Shown here: in pieces, positions 1 to 13,387 of the stretch
Position numbering within the stretch: position 1 is the stretch's first letter
How the letters are laid out: every line of letters starts with the position of its first letter
DNA from: Sepiola atlantica
Taxonomy: Eukaryota > Mollusca > Cephalopoda > Sepiida > Sepiolidae
Assembly (NCBI GenBank): GCA_963556195.1
Contig: CAUVYP010001194.1
Coordinates: forward strand, 1-64,000
Direction: 5' to 3'
Length of the DNA stretch: 64,000 bases
The notes under the pieces: generated by a model
Told to the model about the DNA's origin: nothing
Databases searched by the model: none
Seen by the model: the letters and a program-made list of their open reading frames with translations, nothing else
Program-made: the position numbers and the translations under genes

Positions 1-181
1 CGTTTTAAAGTTGATATCGCTTTTGTTTATAACTTCCCCATTTATTCGAATTGTGCAACGAAACTTTGCAGACAGTCGCGGAGACACATGTTCTACTGAA
101 GTACCAAGGTTCAGAAGTGCAGCTCTTGTACTGCCGGAGATATGTCGATACAAACTGAATACGCAAAACATCAACAAAATT

Positions 182-2227
182 TAGCGCGTTTAAAAGTTGA
201 TTTCGCTTTTGTTTATAACTTCCACATGTATTCGAATTGTGCAACAGAAACTTTGCAGACAGTCGCGGAGACTCATTTTCTACTGAAGTACCAAGTTTCA
301 GAAGTGCAGCTCTTGTACTGCCGGAGATATGTCGATACAAACTGAATACGCAAAACATCAACAAAATTTAGCGCGTTTTAAAGTTGATATCGCTTTTGTT
401 TATAACTTCCACATTTATTCTAATTGTGCAACGAAACTTTGCAGACAGTCTCGAATAGGCCTTTTCTACTGAAGTACCAAGTTTCAGAAGTGCAGCTCTT
501 GTACTGCCGGAGATATGTCGATACAAACTGAATACGCAAAACATCAACAAAATTTAGCGCGTTTTAAAGTTGATATCGCTTTTGTTTATAACTTCCCCAT
601 TTATTCGAATTGTGCAACGAAACTTTGCAGACAGTCGCGGAGACACATTTTCTACTGAAGTACCAAGGTTCAGAAGTGCAGCTCTTGTACTGCCGGAGAT
701 ATGTCGATACAAACTGAATACGCAAAACATCAACAAAATTTAGCGCGTTTAAAAGTTGATTTCGCTTTTGTTTATAACTTCCACATGTATTCGAATTGTG
801 CAACGAAACTTTGCAGACAGTCGCGGAGACTCATTTACTACTGAAGTACCAAGTTTCAGAAGTGCAGCTCTTGTACTGCCGGAGATATGTCGATACGAAC
901 TGAATACGCAAAACATCAACAAAATTTAGCGCGTTTTAAAGTTGATATCGCTTTTGTTTATAACTTCCACATTTATTCGAATTGTGCCACGAAACTTTGC
1001 AGACAGTCGCGGAGACACATTTTCTACTGAAGTACCAAGGTTCAGAAGTGCAGCTCTTGTACTGCCGGAGATATGTCGATACAAACTGAATACGCAAAAC
1101 ATCAACAAAATTTAGCGCGTTTAAAAGTTGATTTCGCTTTTGTTTATAACTTCCACATGTATTCGAATTGTGCAACGAAACTTTGCAGACAGTCGCGGAG
1201 ACACATGTTCTACTGAAGTACCAAGTTTCAGAAGTGCAGCTCTTGTACTGCCGGAGATATGTCGATACAAACTGAATACGCAAAACATCAACAAAATTTA
1301 GCGCGTTTTAAAGTTGATATCGCTTTTGTTTATAACTTCCACATTTATTCTAATTGTGCAACGAAACTTTGCAGACAGTCGCGGAGACACATGTTCTACT
1401 GAAGTACCAAGTTTCAGAAGTGCAGCTCTTGTACTGCCGGAGATATGTCGATACAAACTGAATACGCAAAACATCAACAAAATTTAGCGCGTTTTAAAGT
1501 TGATATCGCTTTTGTTTATAACTTCCACATTTATTCGAATTGTGCCACGAAACTTTGCAGACAGTCTCGAATAGGCCTTTTCTACTGAAGTACAAAGTTT
1601 CTGAAGTGCAGCTATTGTACTGCCGGAGATATGTCGATACAAACTGAATACGCAAAACATCAACAAAATTTAGCGCGTTTTAAAGTTGATATCGCTTTTG
1701 TTTATAATTTCCACATTTATTCGAATTGTGCAACGAAACTTTGCAGACAGTCGCGGAGACAAATTTTCTACTGAAGTACCAAGGTTCAGAAGTGCAGCTC
1801 TTGTACTGCCGGAGATATGTCGATACAAACGTAATACGCAAAACATCAACAAAATTTAGCGCGTTTTAAAGTTGATATCGCTTTTGTTTATAACTTCCAC
1901 ATTTATTCGAATTGTGCAACGAAACTTTGCCGACAGTCTCGAATAGGCCTTTTCTACTGAAGTACCAAGTTTCAGAAGTGCAGCTCTTGTACTGCCGGAG
2001 ATATGTCGATACAAACTGAATACGCAAAACATCAACAAAATTTAGCGCGTTTTAAAGTTGATATCGCTTTTGTTTATAACTTCCCCATTTATTCGAATTG
2101 TGCAACGAAACTTTGCAGACAGTCGCGGAGACACATGTTCTACTGAAGTACCAAGGTTCAGAAGTGCAGCTCTTGTACTGCCGGAGATATGTCGATACAA
2201 ACTGAATACGCAAAACATCAACAAAAT
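182..2227. repeat. Leading HOR remnant, 11 monomers
   Basis: Eleven monomers precede the first full A module. They include K monomers at about 182, 740 and 1,112 and monomers with CTTCCCCATTT (554 and 2,042). The order of the last six (K, type 1, type 2 with GTACAAAG, type 1 with GACAAATTTTC, type 2, CTTCCCC) resembles the B-to-A junction near 12,830-14,318 with two monomers missing. It is probably a shuffled remnant of the same HOR. Confidence 0.55.
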
Positions 2228-4459
2228 TTAGCGCGTTTTAAAGTTGATATCGCTTTTGTTTATAACTTCCACATTTATTCGAATTGTGCAACGAAACTTT
2301 GCAGACAGTCGCGGAGACACATTTTCTACTGAAGTACCAAGTTTCAGAAGTGCAGCTCTTGTACTGCCGGAGATATGTCGATACAAACTGAATACGCAAA
2401 ACATCAACAAAATTAAGCGCGTTTTAATGTTGATATCGCTTTTGTTTATAACTTCCACATGTATTCGAATTGTGCAACGAAACTTTGCAGACAGTCGCGG
2501 AGACACATGTTCTACTGAAGTACCAAGTTTCAGAAGTGCAGCTCTTGTACTGCCGGAGATATGTCGATACAAACTGAATACGCAAAACATCAACAAAATT
2601 TAGCGCGTTTTAAAGTTGATATCGCTTTTGTTTATAATTTCCACATTTATTCGAATTGTGCAACGAAACTTTGCAGACAGTCGCGGAGACAAATTTTCTA
2701 CTGAAGTACCAAGGTTCAGAAGTGCAGCTCTTGTACTGCCGGAGATATGTCGATACAAACTGAATACGCAAAACATCAACAAAATTTAGCGCGTTTTATA
2801 GTTGATATCGCTTTTGTTTATAACTTCCACATTTATTCGAATTGTGCAACGAAACTTTGCAGACAGTCTCGAATAGGCCTTTTCTACTGAAGTACCAAGT
2901 TTCAGAAGTGCAGCTCTTGTACTGCCGGAGATATGTCGATACAAACTGAATACGCAAAACATCAACAAAATTTAGCGCGTTTTAAAGTTGATATCGCTTT
3001 TGTTTATAACTTCCCCATTTATTCGAATTGTGCAACGAAACTTTGCAGACAGTCGCGGAGACACATTTTCTACTGAAGTACCAAGGTTCAGAAGTGCAGC
3101 TCTTGTACTGCCGGAGATATGTCGATACAAACTGAATACGCAAAACATCAACAAAATTTAGCGCGTTTTAAAGTTGATATCGCTTTTGTTTATAACTTCC
3201 ACATTTATTCGAATTGTGCAACGAAACTTTGCAGACAGTCGCGGAGACACATGTTCTACTGAAGTACCAAGTTTCAGAAGTGCAGCTCTTGTACTGCCGG
3301 AGATATGTCGATACAAACTGAATACGAAAAACATCAACAAAATTTAGCGCGTTTTAATGTTGATATCGCTTTTGTTTATAACTTCCACATGTATTCGAAT
3401 TGTGTAACGAAACTTTGCAGACAGTCGCGGAGACACATGTTCTACTGAAGTACCAAGTTTCAGAAGTGCAGCTCTTGTACTGCCGGAGATATGTCGATAC
3501 AAACTGAATACGCAAAACATCAACAAAATTTAGCGCGTTTTAAAGTTGATATCGCTTTTGTTTATAACTTCCACATTTATTCGAATTGTGCAACGAAACT
3601 TTGCAGACAGTCGCGGAGACACATGTTCTACGGAAGTACCTAGTTTCAGAAGTGCAGCTCTTGTACTGCCGGAGATATGTCGATACAAACTGAATACGCA
3701 AAACATCAACAAAATTTAGCGCGTTTTAAAGTTGATATCGCTTTTGTTTATAACTTCCACATTTATTCGAATTGTGCAACGAAACTTTGCAGACAGTCTC
3801 GAATAGGCCTTTAGTACTGAAGTACCAAGTTTCAGACGTGCAGCTCTTGTACTGCCGGAGATATGTCGATACAAACTGAATACGCAAAACATCAACAAAA
3901 TTTAGCGCGTTTTAAAGTTGATATCGCTTTTGTTTATAACTTCCACATTTATTCGAATTGTGCAACGAAACTTTGCAGACAGTCTCGAATAGGCCTTTTC
4001 TACTGAAGTACAAAGTTTCAGAAGTGCAGCTCTTGTACTGCCGGAGATATGTCGATACAAACTGAATACGCAAAACATCAACAAAATTTAGCGCGTTTTA
4101 CTGTTAATATCGCTTTTGTTTATAACTTCCACATTTATTCGAATTGTGCAACGAAACTTTGCAGACAGTCTCAAATAGGCCTTTTCTACTGAAGTACCAA
4201 GTTTCAGAAGTGCAGCTCTTGTACTGCCGGAGATCTTTCGATACAAACTGAATACGCAAAACATCAACAAAATTTAGCGCGTTTTAAAGTTGATATCGCT
4301 TTTGTTTATAACTTCCACATTTATTCGAATTGTGCCACGAAACTTTGCAGACAGTCGCGGAGACACATGTTCTACTGAAGTACCAGGTTTCAGAAGTGCA
4401 GCTCTTGTACTGCCGGAGATATGTCGATACAAACTGAATACGCAAAACATCAACAAAAT
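2228..4459. repeat. HOR module A, copy 1 (12 monomers)
   Basis: Monomer order by diagnostic variants: type 1; type 1 with AATGTTGATATC and CACATGTAT; type 1 with TATAATTTCC and GACAAATT; type 2; CTTCCCC; type 1; AATGTTGATATC with GTGTAACG; type 1 with GTACCTAG; type 2 with CAGACGTGC; type 2 with GTACAAAG; CTCAAATAGG with ACTGTTAATATC; type 1 with GTGCCACG. It lacks the K monomer present in the other A copies. The first two monomers are joined by AAAATTAAGCGCG instead of AAAATTTAGCGCG. Confidence 0.8.
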
Positions 4460-6505
4460 TTAGCGCGTTTTAAAGTTGGTATCGCTTTTGTTTATAACTT
4501 CCACATTTATTCGAATTGTGCAACGAAACTTTGCAGACAGTCTCGAATAGGCCTTTTCTACTGAAGCACCAAGTGTCAGAAGTGCAGCTCTTGTACTGCC
4601 GGAGATATGTCGATACAAACTGAATACGCAAAACATCAACAAAATTTAGCGCGTTTTAAAGTTGATATCGCTTTTGTTTATAACTTCCACATTTATTCGA
4701 ATTGTGCAACGAAACTTTGCAGACAGTCTCGAAAAGGCCTTTTCTACTGAAGTACCAAGTTTCAGACGTGCAGCTCTTGTACTGCCGGAGATATGTCGAT
4801 ACAAACTGAATACGCAAAACATCAACAAAATTTAGCGCGTTTTAAAGTTGATATCGCTTTTGTTTATAACTTCCACATTTATTCGAATTGTGCAACGAAA
4901 CTTTGCAGACAGTCTCGAATAGGCCTTTTCTACTGAAGTACAAAGTTTCAGAAGTGCAGCTCTTGTACTGCCGGAGATATGTCGATACAAACTGAATACG
5001 CAAAACATCAACAAAATTTAGCGCGTTTTACTGTTAATATCGCTTTTGTTTATATCTTCCACATTTATTCGAATTGTGCAACGAAACTTTGCAGACAGTC
5101 TCAAATAGGCCTTTTCTACTGAAGTACCAAGTTTCAGAAGTGCAGCTCTTGTACTGCCGGAGATCTGTCGATACAAACTGAATACGCAAAACATCAACAA
5201 AATTTAGCGCGTTTTAAAGTTGATATCGCTTTTGTTTGTAACTTCCACATTTATTCGAATTGTGCCACGAAACTTTGCAGACAGTCGCGGAGACACATGT
5301 TCTACTGAAGTACCAAGTTTCAGAAGTGCAGCTCTTGTACTGCCGGAGATATGTCGATACACTCAGAATACGCAAAACATCAACAAAATTTAGCGCGTTT
5401 TAAAGTTGGTATCGCTTTTGTTTATAACTTCCACATTTATTCGAATTGTGCAACGAAACTTTGCAGACAGTCTCGAATAGGCCTTTTCTACTGAAGCACC
5501 AAGTGTCAGAAGTGCAGCTCTTGTACTGCCGGAGATATGTCGATACAAACTGAATACGCAAAACATCAACAAAATTTAGCGCGTTTTAAAGTTGATATCG
5601 CTTTTGTTTATAACTTCCACATTTATTCGAATTGTGCAACGAAACTTTGCAGACAGTCTCGAATAGGCCTTTTCTACTGAGGTACCAAGTTTCAGAAGTG
5701 CAGCTCTTGTACTGCCGGAGATATGTCGATACAAACTGAATACGCAAAACATCAACAAAATTTAGCGCGTTTTAAAGTTGATATCGCTTTTGTTTATAAC
5801 TTTCCCATTTATTCGAATTGTGCAACGAAACTTTGCAAACAGTCGCGGAGACACATTTTCTACTGAAGTACCAAGGTTCAGAAGTGCAGCTCTTGTACTG
5901 CCGGAGATATGTCGATACAAACTGAATACGCAAAACATCAACAAAATTTAGCGCGTTTAAAAGTTGATTTCGCTTTTGTTTATAACTTCCACATGTATTC
6001 GAATTGTGCAACGAAACTTTGGAGACAGTCGCGGAGACTAATTTTCTACTGAAGTACCAAGTTTCAGAAGTGCAGCTCTTGTACTGCCGGAGATATGTCG
6101 ATACAAACTGAATACGCAAAACATCAACAAAATTTAGCGCGTTTTAAAGTTGATATCGCTTTTGTTTATAACTTCCACATTTATTCGAATTGTGCAACGA
6201 AACTTTGCAGACAGTCGCGGAGACACATGTTCTACTGAAGTACCAAGTTTCAGAAGTCCAGCTCTTGTACTGCCGGAGATATGTCGATACAAACTGAATA
6301 CGCAAAACATCAACAAAATTTAGCGCGTTTTAAAGTTGATATCGCTTTTGTTTATAACTTCCATATTTATTCGAATTGTGCAACGAAACTTTGCAGACAG
6401 TCTCGAATAGGCCTTTTCTACTGAAGTACAAAGTTTCAGAAGTGCAGCTCGTGTACTGCCGGAGATATGTCGATACAAACTGAATACGCAAAACATCAAC
6501 AAAAT
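4460..6505. repeat. HOR module B, copy 1 (11 monomers)
   Basis: Order: GTTGGTATCGC with AAGCACCAAGTG; TCTCGAAAAGGCC with CAGACGTGC; type 2 with GTACAAAG; CTCAAATAGG with TATATCTTCC; type 1 with GTGCCACG ending ATACACTCAGAATACG; a second GTTGGTATCGC monomer; type 2; TTTCCCATTT; K; type 1; type 2 with CCATATTTATT. The same eleven-step order recurs at 11,342 and 15,435. The ATACACTCAGAATACG junction is a useful unique marker. Confidence 0.85.
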
Positions 6506-8923
6506 TTAGCGCGTTTTAAAGTTGATATCGCTTTTGTTTATAACTTCCACATTTATTCGAATTGTGCAACGAAACTTTGCAGACAGTCGCGGAGACACAT
6601 TTTCTACTGAAGTACCAAGTTTCAGAAGTGCAGCTCTTGTACTGCCGGAGATATGTCGATACAAACTGAATACGCAAAACATCAACAAAATTAAGCGCGT
6701 TTTAATGTTGATATCGCTTTTGTTTATAACTTCCACATGTATTCGAATTGTGCAACGAAACTTTGCAGACAGTCGCGGAGACACATGTTCTACTGAAGTA
6801 CCAAGTTTCAGAAGTGCAGCTCTTGTACTGCCGGAGATATGTCGATACAAACTGAATACGCAAAACATCAACAAAATTTAGCGCGTTTTAAAGTTGATAT
6901 CGCTTTTGTTTATAATTTCCACATTTATTCGAATTGTGCAACGAAACTTTGCAGACAGTCGCGGAGACAAATTTTCTACTGAAGTACCAAGGTTCAGAAG
7001 TGCAGCTCTTGTACTGCCGGAGATATGTCGATACAAACTGAATACGCAAAACATCAACAAAATTTAGCGCGTTTTAAAGTTGATATCGCTTTTGTTTATA
7101 ACTTCCAAATTTATTCGAATTGTTCGACGAAACTTTGCAGACAGTCTCGAATAGGCCTTTTCTACTGAAGTACCAAGTTTCAGAAGTGCAGCTCTTGTAC
7201 TGCCGGAGATATGTCGATACAAACTGAATACGCAAAACATCAACAAAATTTAGCGCGTTTTAAAGTTGATATCGCTTTTGTTTATAACTTCCCCATTTAT
7301 TCGAATTGTGCAACGAAATATTGCAGACAGTCTCGGAGACACATTTTCTACTGAAGTACCAAGGTTCAGAAGTGCAGCTCTTGTACTGCCGGAGATATGT
7401 CGATACAAACTGAATACGCAAAACATCAACAAAATTTAGCGCGTTTAAAAGTTGATTTCGCTTTTGTTTATAACTTCCACATGTATTCGAATTGTGCAAC
7501 GAAACTTTGCAGACAGTCGCGGAGACTCATTTTCTACTGAAGTACCAAGTTTCAGAAGTGCAGCTCGTTTACTGCCGGAGATATGTCGATACAAACTGAA
7601 TACGCAAAACATCAACAAAATTTAGCGCGTTTTAAAGTTGATATCGCTTTTGTTTATAACTTCCACATTTATTCGAATTGTGCAACGAAACTTTGCAGAC
7701 AGTCGCGGAGACACATGTTCTACTGAAGTACCAAGTTTCAGAAGTGCAGCTCTTGTACTGCCGGAGATATGTCGATACAAACTGAATACGCAAAACATCA
7801 ACAAAATTTAGCGCGTTTTAATGTTGATATCGCTTTTGTTTATAACTTCCACATGTATTCGAATTGTGTAACGAAACTTTGCAGACAGTCGCGGAGACAC
7901 ATGTTCTACTGAAGTACCAAGTTTCAGAAGTGAAGCTCTTGTACTGCCGGAGATATGTCGATACAAACTGAATACGCAAAACATCAACAAAATTTAGCGC
8001 GTTTTAAAGTTGATATCGCTTTTGTTTATAACTTCCACATTTATTCGAATTGTGCAACGAAACTTTGCAGACAGTCGCGGAGACACATGTTCAACTGAAG
8101 TACCAAGGTTCAGAAGTGCAGCTCTTGTACTGCCGGAGATATGTCGATACAAACTAAATACGCAAAACATCAACAAAATTTAGCGCGTTTTAAAGTTGAT
8201 ATCGCTTTTGTTTATAACTTCCACATTTATTCGAATTGTGCAACGAAACTTTGCAGACAGTCTCGAATAGGCCTTTATTACTGAAGTACCAAGTTTCAGA
8301 CGTGCAGCTCTTGTACTGCCGGAGATATGTCGATACAAACTGAATACGCAAAACATCAACAAAATTTAGCGCGTTTTAAAGTTGATATCGCTTTTGTTTA
8401 TAACTTCCACATTTATTCGAATTGTGCAACGAAACTTTGCAGACAGTCTCGAATAGGCCTTTTCTACTGAAGTACAATGTTTCAGAAGTGCAGCTCTTGT
8501 ACTGCCGGAGATATGTCGATACAAACTGAATACGCAAAACATCAACAAAATTTAGCGCGTTTTACTGTTAATATCGCTTTTGTTTATAACTTCCACATTT
8601 ATTCGAATTGTGCAACGAAACTTTGCAGACAGTCTCAAATAGGCCTTTTCTACTGAAGTACCAAGTTTCAGAAGTGCAGCTCTTGTACTGCCGGAGATCT
8701 GTCGATACAAACTGAATACGCAAAACATCAACAAAATTTAGCGCGTTTTAAAGTTGATATCGCTTTTGTTTATAACTTCCACATTTATTCGAATTGTGCC
8801 ACGAAACTTTGCAGACAGTCGCGGAGACACATGTTCTACTGAAGTACCAAGTTTCAGAAGTGCAGCTCTTGTACTGCCGGAGATATGTCGATACAAACTG
8901 AATACGCAAAACATCAACAAAAT
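6506..8923. repeat. HOR module A, copy 2 (13 monomers)
   Basis: Same order as copy 1 with a K monomer inserted at about 7,436 after the CTTCCCC monomer. It is directly followed by another A copy without an intervening B, so the pair forms a 2,418-bp (13 x 186) tandem duplication. Private marks shared by copies 2 and 3 include TTGTTCGACG with CTTCCAAATTT. Confidence 0.85.
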
Positions 8924-11341
8924 TTAGCGCGTTTTAAAGTTGATATCGCTTTTGTTTATAACTTCCACATTTATTCGAATTGTGCAACGAAACTTTGCAG
9001 ACAGTCGCGGAGACACATTTTCTACTGAAGTACCAAGTTTCAGAAGTGCAGCTCTTGTACTGCCGGAGATATGTCGATACAAACTGAATACGCAAAACAT
9101 CAACAAAATTAAGCGCGTTTTAATGTTGATATCGCTTTTGTTTATAACTTCCACATGTATTCGAATTGTGCAACGAAACTTTGCAGACAGTCGCGGAGAC
9201 ACATGTTCTACTGAAGTACCAAGTTTCAGAAGTGCAGCTCTTGTACTGCCGGAGATATGTCGATACAAACTGAATACGCAAAACATCAACAAAATTTAGC
9301 GCGTTTTAAAGTTGATATCGCTTTTGTTTATAATTTCCACATTTATTCGAATTGTGCAACGAAACTTTGCAGACAGTCGCGGAGACACATTTTCTACTGA
9401 AGTACCAAGTTTCAGAAGTGCAGCTCTTGTACTGCCGGAGATATGTCGATACAAACTGAATACGCAAAACATCAACAAAATTTAGCGCGTTTTAAAGTTG
9501 ATATCGCTTTTGTTTATAACTTCCAAATTTATTCGAATTGTTCGACGAAACTTTGCAGACAGTCTCGAATAGGCCTTTTCTACTGAAGTACCAAGTTTCA
9601 GAAGTGCAGCTCTTGTACTGCCGGAGATATGTCGATACAAACTGAATACGCAAAACATCAACAAAATTTAGCGCGTTTTAAAGTTGATATCGCTTTTGTT
9701 TATAACTTCCCCATTTATTCGAATTGTGCAACGAAACTTTGCAGACAGTCGCGGAGACACATGTTCTACTGAAGTACCAAGGTTCAGAAGTGCAGCTCTT
9801 GTACTGCCGGAGATATGTCGATACAAACTGAATACGCAAAACATCAACAAAATTTAGCGCGTTTAAAAGTTGATTTCGCTTTTGTTTATAACTTCCACAT
9901 GTATTCGAATTGTGCAACGAAACTTTGCAGACAGTCGCGGAGACTCATTTTCTACTGAAGTACCAAGTTTCAGAAGTGCAGCTCGTGTACTGCCGGAGAT
10001 ATGTCGATACAAACTGAATACGCAAAACATCAACAAAATTTAGCGCGTTTTAAAGTTGATATCGCTTTTGTTTATAACTTCCACATTTATTCGAATTGTG
10101 CAACGAAACTTTGCAGACAGTCGCGGAGACACATGTTCTACTGAAGTACCAAGTTTCAGAAGTGCAGCTCTTGTACTGCCGGAGATATGTCGATACAAAC
10201 TGAATACGCAAAACATCAACAAAATTTAGCGCGTTTTAATGTTGATATCGCTTTTGTTTATAACTTCCACATGTATTCGAATTGTGTAACGAAACTTTGC
10301 AGACAGTCGCGGAGACACATGTTCTACTGAAGTACCAAGTTTCAGAAGTGCAGCTCTTGTACTGCCGGAGATATGTCGATACAAACTGAATACGCAAAAC
10401 ATCAACAAAATTTAGCGCGTTTTAAAGTTGATATCGCTTTTGTTTATAACTTCCACATTTATTCGAATTGTGCAACGAAACTTTGCAGACAGTCGCGGAG
10501 ACACATGTTCTACGGAAGTACCTAGTTTCAGAAGTGCAGCTCTTGTACTGCCGGAGATATGTCGATACAAACTGAATACGCAAAACATCAACAAAATTTA
10601 GCGCGTTTTAAAGTTGATATCGCTTTTGTTTATAACTTCCACATTTATTCGAATTGTGCAACGAAACTTTGCAGACAGTCTCGAATAGGCCTTTAGTACT
10701 GAAGTACCAAGTTTCAGACGTGCAGCTCTTGTACTGCCGGAGATATGTCGATACAAACTGAATACGCAAAAGATCAACAAAATTTAGCGCGTTTTAAAGT
10801 TGATATCGCTTTTGTTTATAACTTCCACATTTATTCGAATTGTGCAACGAAACTTTGCAGACAGTCTCGAATAGGCCTTTTCTACTGAAGTACAAAGTTT
10901 CAGAAGTGCAGCTCTTGTACTGCCGGAGATATGTCGATACAAACTGAATACGCAAAACATCAACAAAATTTAGCGCGTTTTACTGTTAATATCGCTTTTG
11001 TTTATAACTTCCACATTTATTCGAATTGTGCAACGAAACTTTGCAGACAGTCTCAAATAGGCCTTTTCTACTGAAGTACCAAGTTTCAGAAGTGCAGCTC
11101 TTGTACTGCCGGAGATCTGTCGATACAAACTGAATACGCAAAACATCAACAAAATTTAGCGCGTTTTAAAGTTGATATCGCTTTTGTTTATAACTTCCAC
11201 ATTTATTCGAATTGTGCCACGAAACTTTGCAGACAGTCGCGGAGACACATGTTCTACTGAAGTACCAAGTTTCAGAAGTGCAGCTCTTGTACTGCCGGAG
11301 ATATGTCGATACAAACTGAATACGCAAAACATCAACAAAAT
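8924..11341. repeat. HOR module A, copy 3 (13 monomers)
   Basis: Tandem partner of the copy at 6,506 with identical monomer order and spacing. It differs at scattered bases, for example GACACATTTTC with AAGTTTCAG at 9,296-9,481 where copy 2 has GACAAATTTTC with AAGGTTCAG. That pattern looks like a gene-conversion patch in one monomer. Confidence 0.85.
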
Positions 11342-13387
11342 TTAGCGCGTTTTAAAGTTGGTATCGCTTTTGTTTATAACTTCCACATTTATTCGAATTG
11401 TGCAACGAATCTTTGCAGACAGTCTCGAATAGGCCTTTTCTACTGAAGCACCAAGTGTCAGAAGTGCAGCTCTTGTACTGCCGGAGATATGTCGATACAA
11501 ACTGAATACGCAAAACATCAACAAAATTTAGCGCGTTTTAAAGTTGATATCGCTTTTGTTTATAACTTCCACATTTATTCGAATTGTGCAACGAAACTTT
11601 GCAGACAGTCTCGAAAAGGCCTTTTCTACTGAAGTACCAAGTTTCAGACGTGCAGCTCTTGTACTGCCGGAGATATGTCGATACAAACTGAATACGCAAA
11701 ACATCAACAAAATTTAGCGCGTTTTAAAGTTGATATCGCTTTTGTTTATAACTTCCACATTTATTCGAATTGTGCAACGAAACTTTGCAGACAGTCTCGA
11801 ATAGGCCTTTTCTACTGAAGTACAAAGTTTCAGAAGTGCAGCTCTTGTACTGCCGGAGATATGTCGATACAAACTGAATACGCAAAACATCAACAAAATT
11901 TAGCGCGTTTTACTGTTAATATCGCTTTTGTTTATATCTTCCACATTTATTCGAATTGTGCAACGAAACTTTGCAGACAGTCTCAAATAGGCCTTTTCTA
12001 CTGAAGTACCAAGTTTCAGAAGTGCAGCTCTTGTACTGCCGGAGATCTGTCGATACAAACTGAATACGCAAAACATCAACAAAATTTCGCGCGTTTTAAA
12101 GTTGATATCGCTTTTGTTTATAACTTCCACATTTATTCGAATTGTGCCACGAAACTTTGCAGACAGTCGCGGAGACACATGTTCTACTGAAGTACCAAGT
12201 TTCAGAAGTGCAGCTCTTGTACTGCCGGAGATATGTCGATACACTCAGAATACGCAAAACATCAACAAAATTTAGCGCGTTTTAAAGTTGGTATCGCTTT
12301 TGTTTATAACTTCCACATTTATTCGAATTGTGCAACGAAACTTTGCAGACAGTCTCGAATAGGCCTTTTCTACTGAAGCACCAAGTGTCAGAAGTGCAGC
12401 TCTTGTACTGCCGGAGATATGTCGATACAAACTGAATACGCAAAACATCAACAAAATTTAGCGCGTTTTAAAGTTGATATCGCTTTTGTTTATAACTTCC
12501 ACATTTATTCGAATTGTGCAACGAAACTTTGCAGACAGTCTCGAATAGGCCTTTTCTACTGAGGTACCAAGTTTCAGAAGTGCAGCTCTTGTACTGCCGG
12601 ATATATGTCGATACAAACTGAATACGCAAAACATCAACAAAATTTAGCGCGTTTTAAAGTTGATATCGCTTTTGTTTATAACTTCCCCATTTATTCGAAT
12701 TGTGCAACGAAACTTTGCAGACAGTCGCGGAGACACATTTTCTACTGAAGTACCAAGGTTCAGAAGTGCAGCTCTTGTACTGCCGGAGATATGTCGATAC
12801 AAACTGAATACGCAAAACATCAACAACATTTAGCGCGTTTAAAAGTTGATTTCGCTTTTGTTTATAACTTCCACATGTATTCGAATTGTGCAACGAAACT
12901 TTGGAGACAGTCGCGGAGACTCATTTTCTACTGAAGTACCAAGTTTCAGAAGTGCAGCTCTTGTACTGCCGGAGATATGTCGATACAAACTGAATACGCA
13001 AAACATCAACAAAATTTAGCGCGTTTTAAAGTTGATATCGCTTTTGTTTATAACTTCCACATTTATTCGAATTGTGCAACGAAACTTTGCAGACAGTCGC
13101 GGAGACACATGTTCTACTGAAGTACCAAGTTTCAGAAGTGCAGCTCTTGTACTGCCGGAGATATGTCGATACAAACTGAATACGCAAAACATCAACAAAA
13201 TTTAGCGCGTTTTAAAGTTGATATCGCTTTTGTTTATAACTTCCATATTTATTCGAATTGTGCAACGAAACTTTGCAGACAGTCTCGAATAGGCCTTTTC
13301 TACTGAAGTACAAAGTTTCAGAAGTGCAGCTCGTGTACTGCCGGAGATATGTCGATACAAACTGAATACGCAAAACATCAACAAAAT
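11342..13387. repeat. HOR module B, copy 2 (11 monomers)
   Basis: Repeats the B order of 4,460-6,505 monomer for monomer, including the ATACACTCAGAATACG marker at about 12,239. The distance from copy 1 is 6,882 bp, which is 37 monomers (B plus A plus A plus a remainder of zero). Confidence 0.85.
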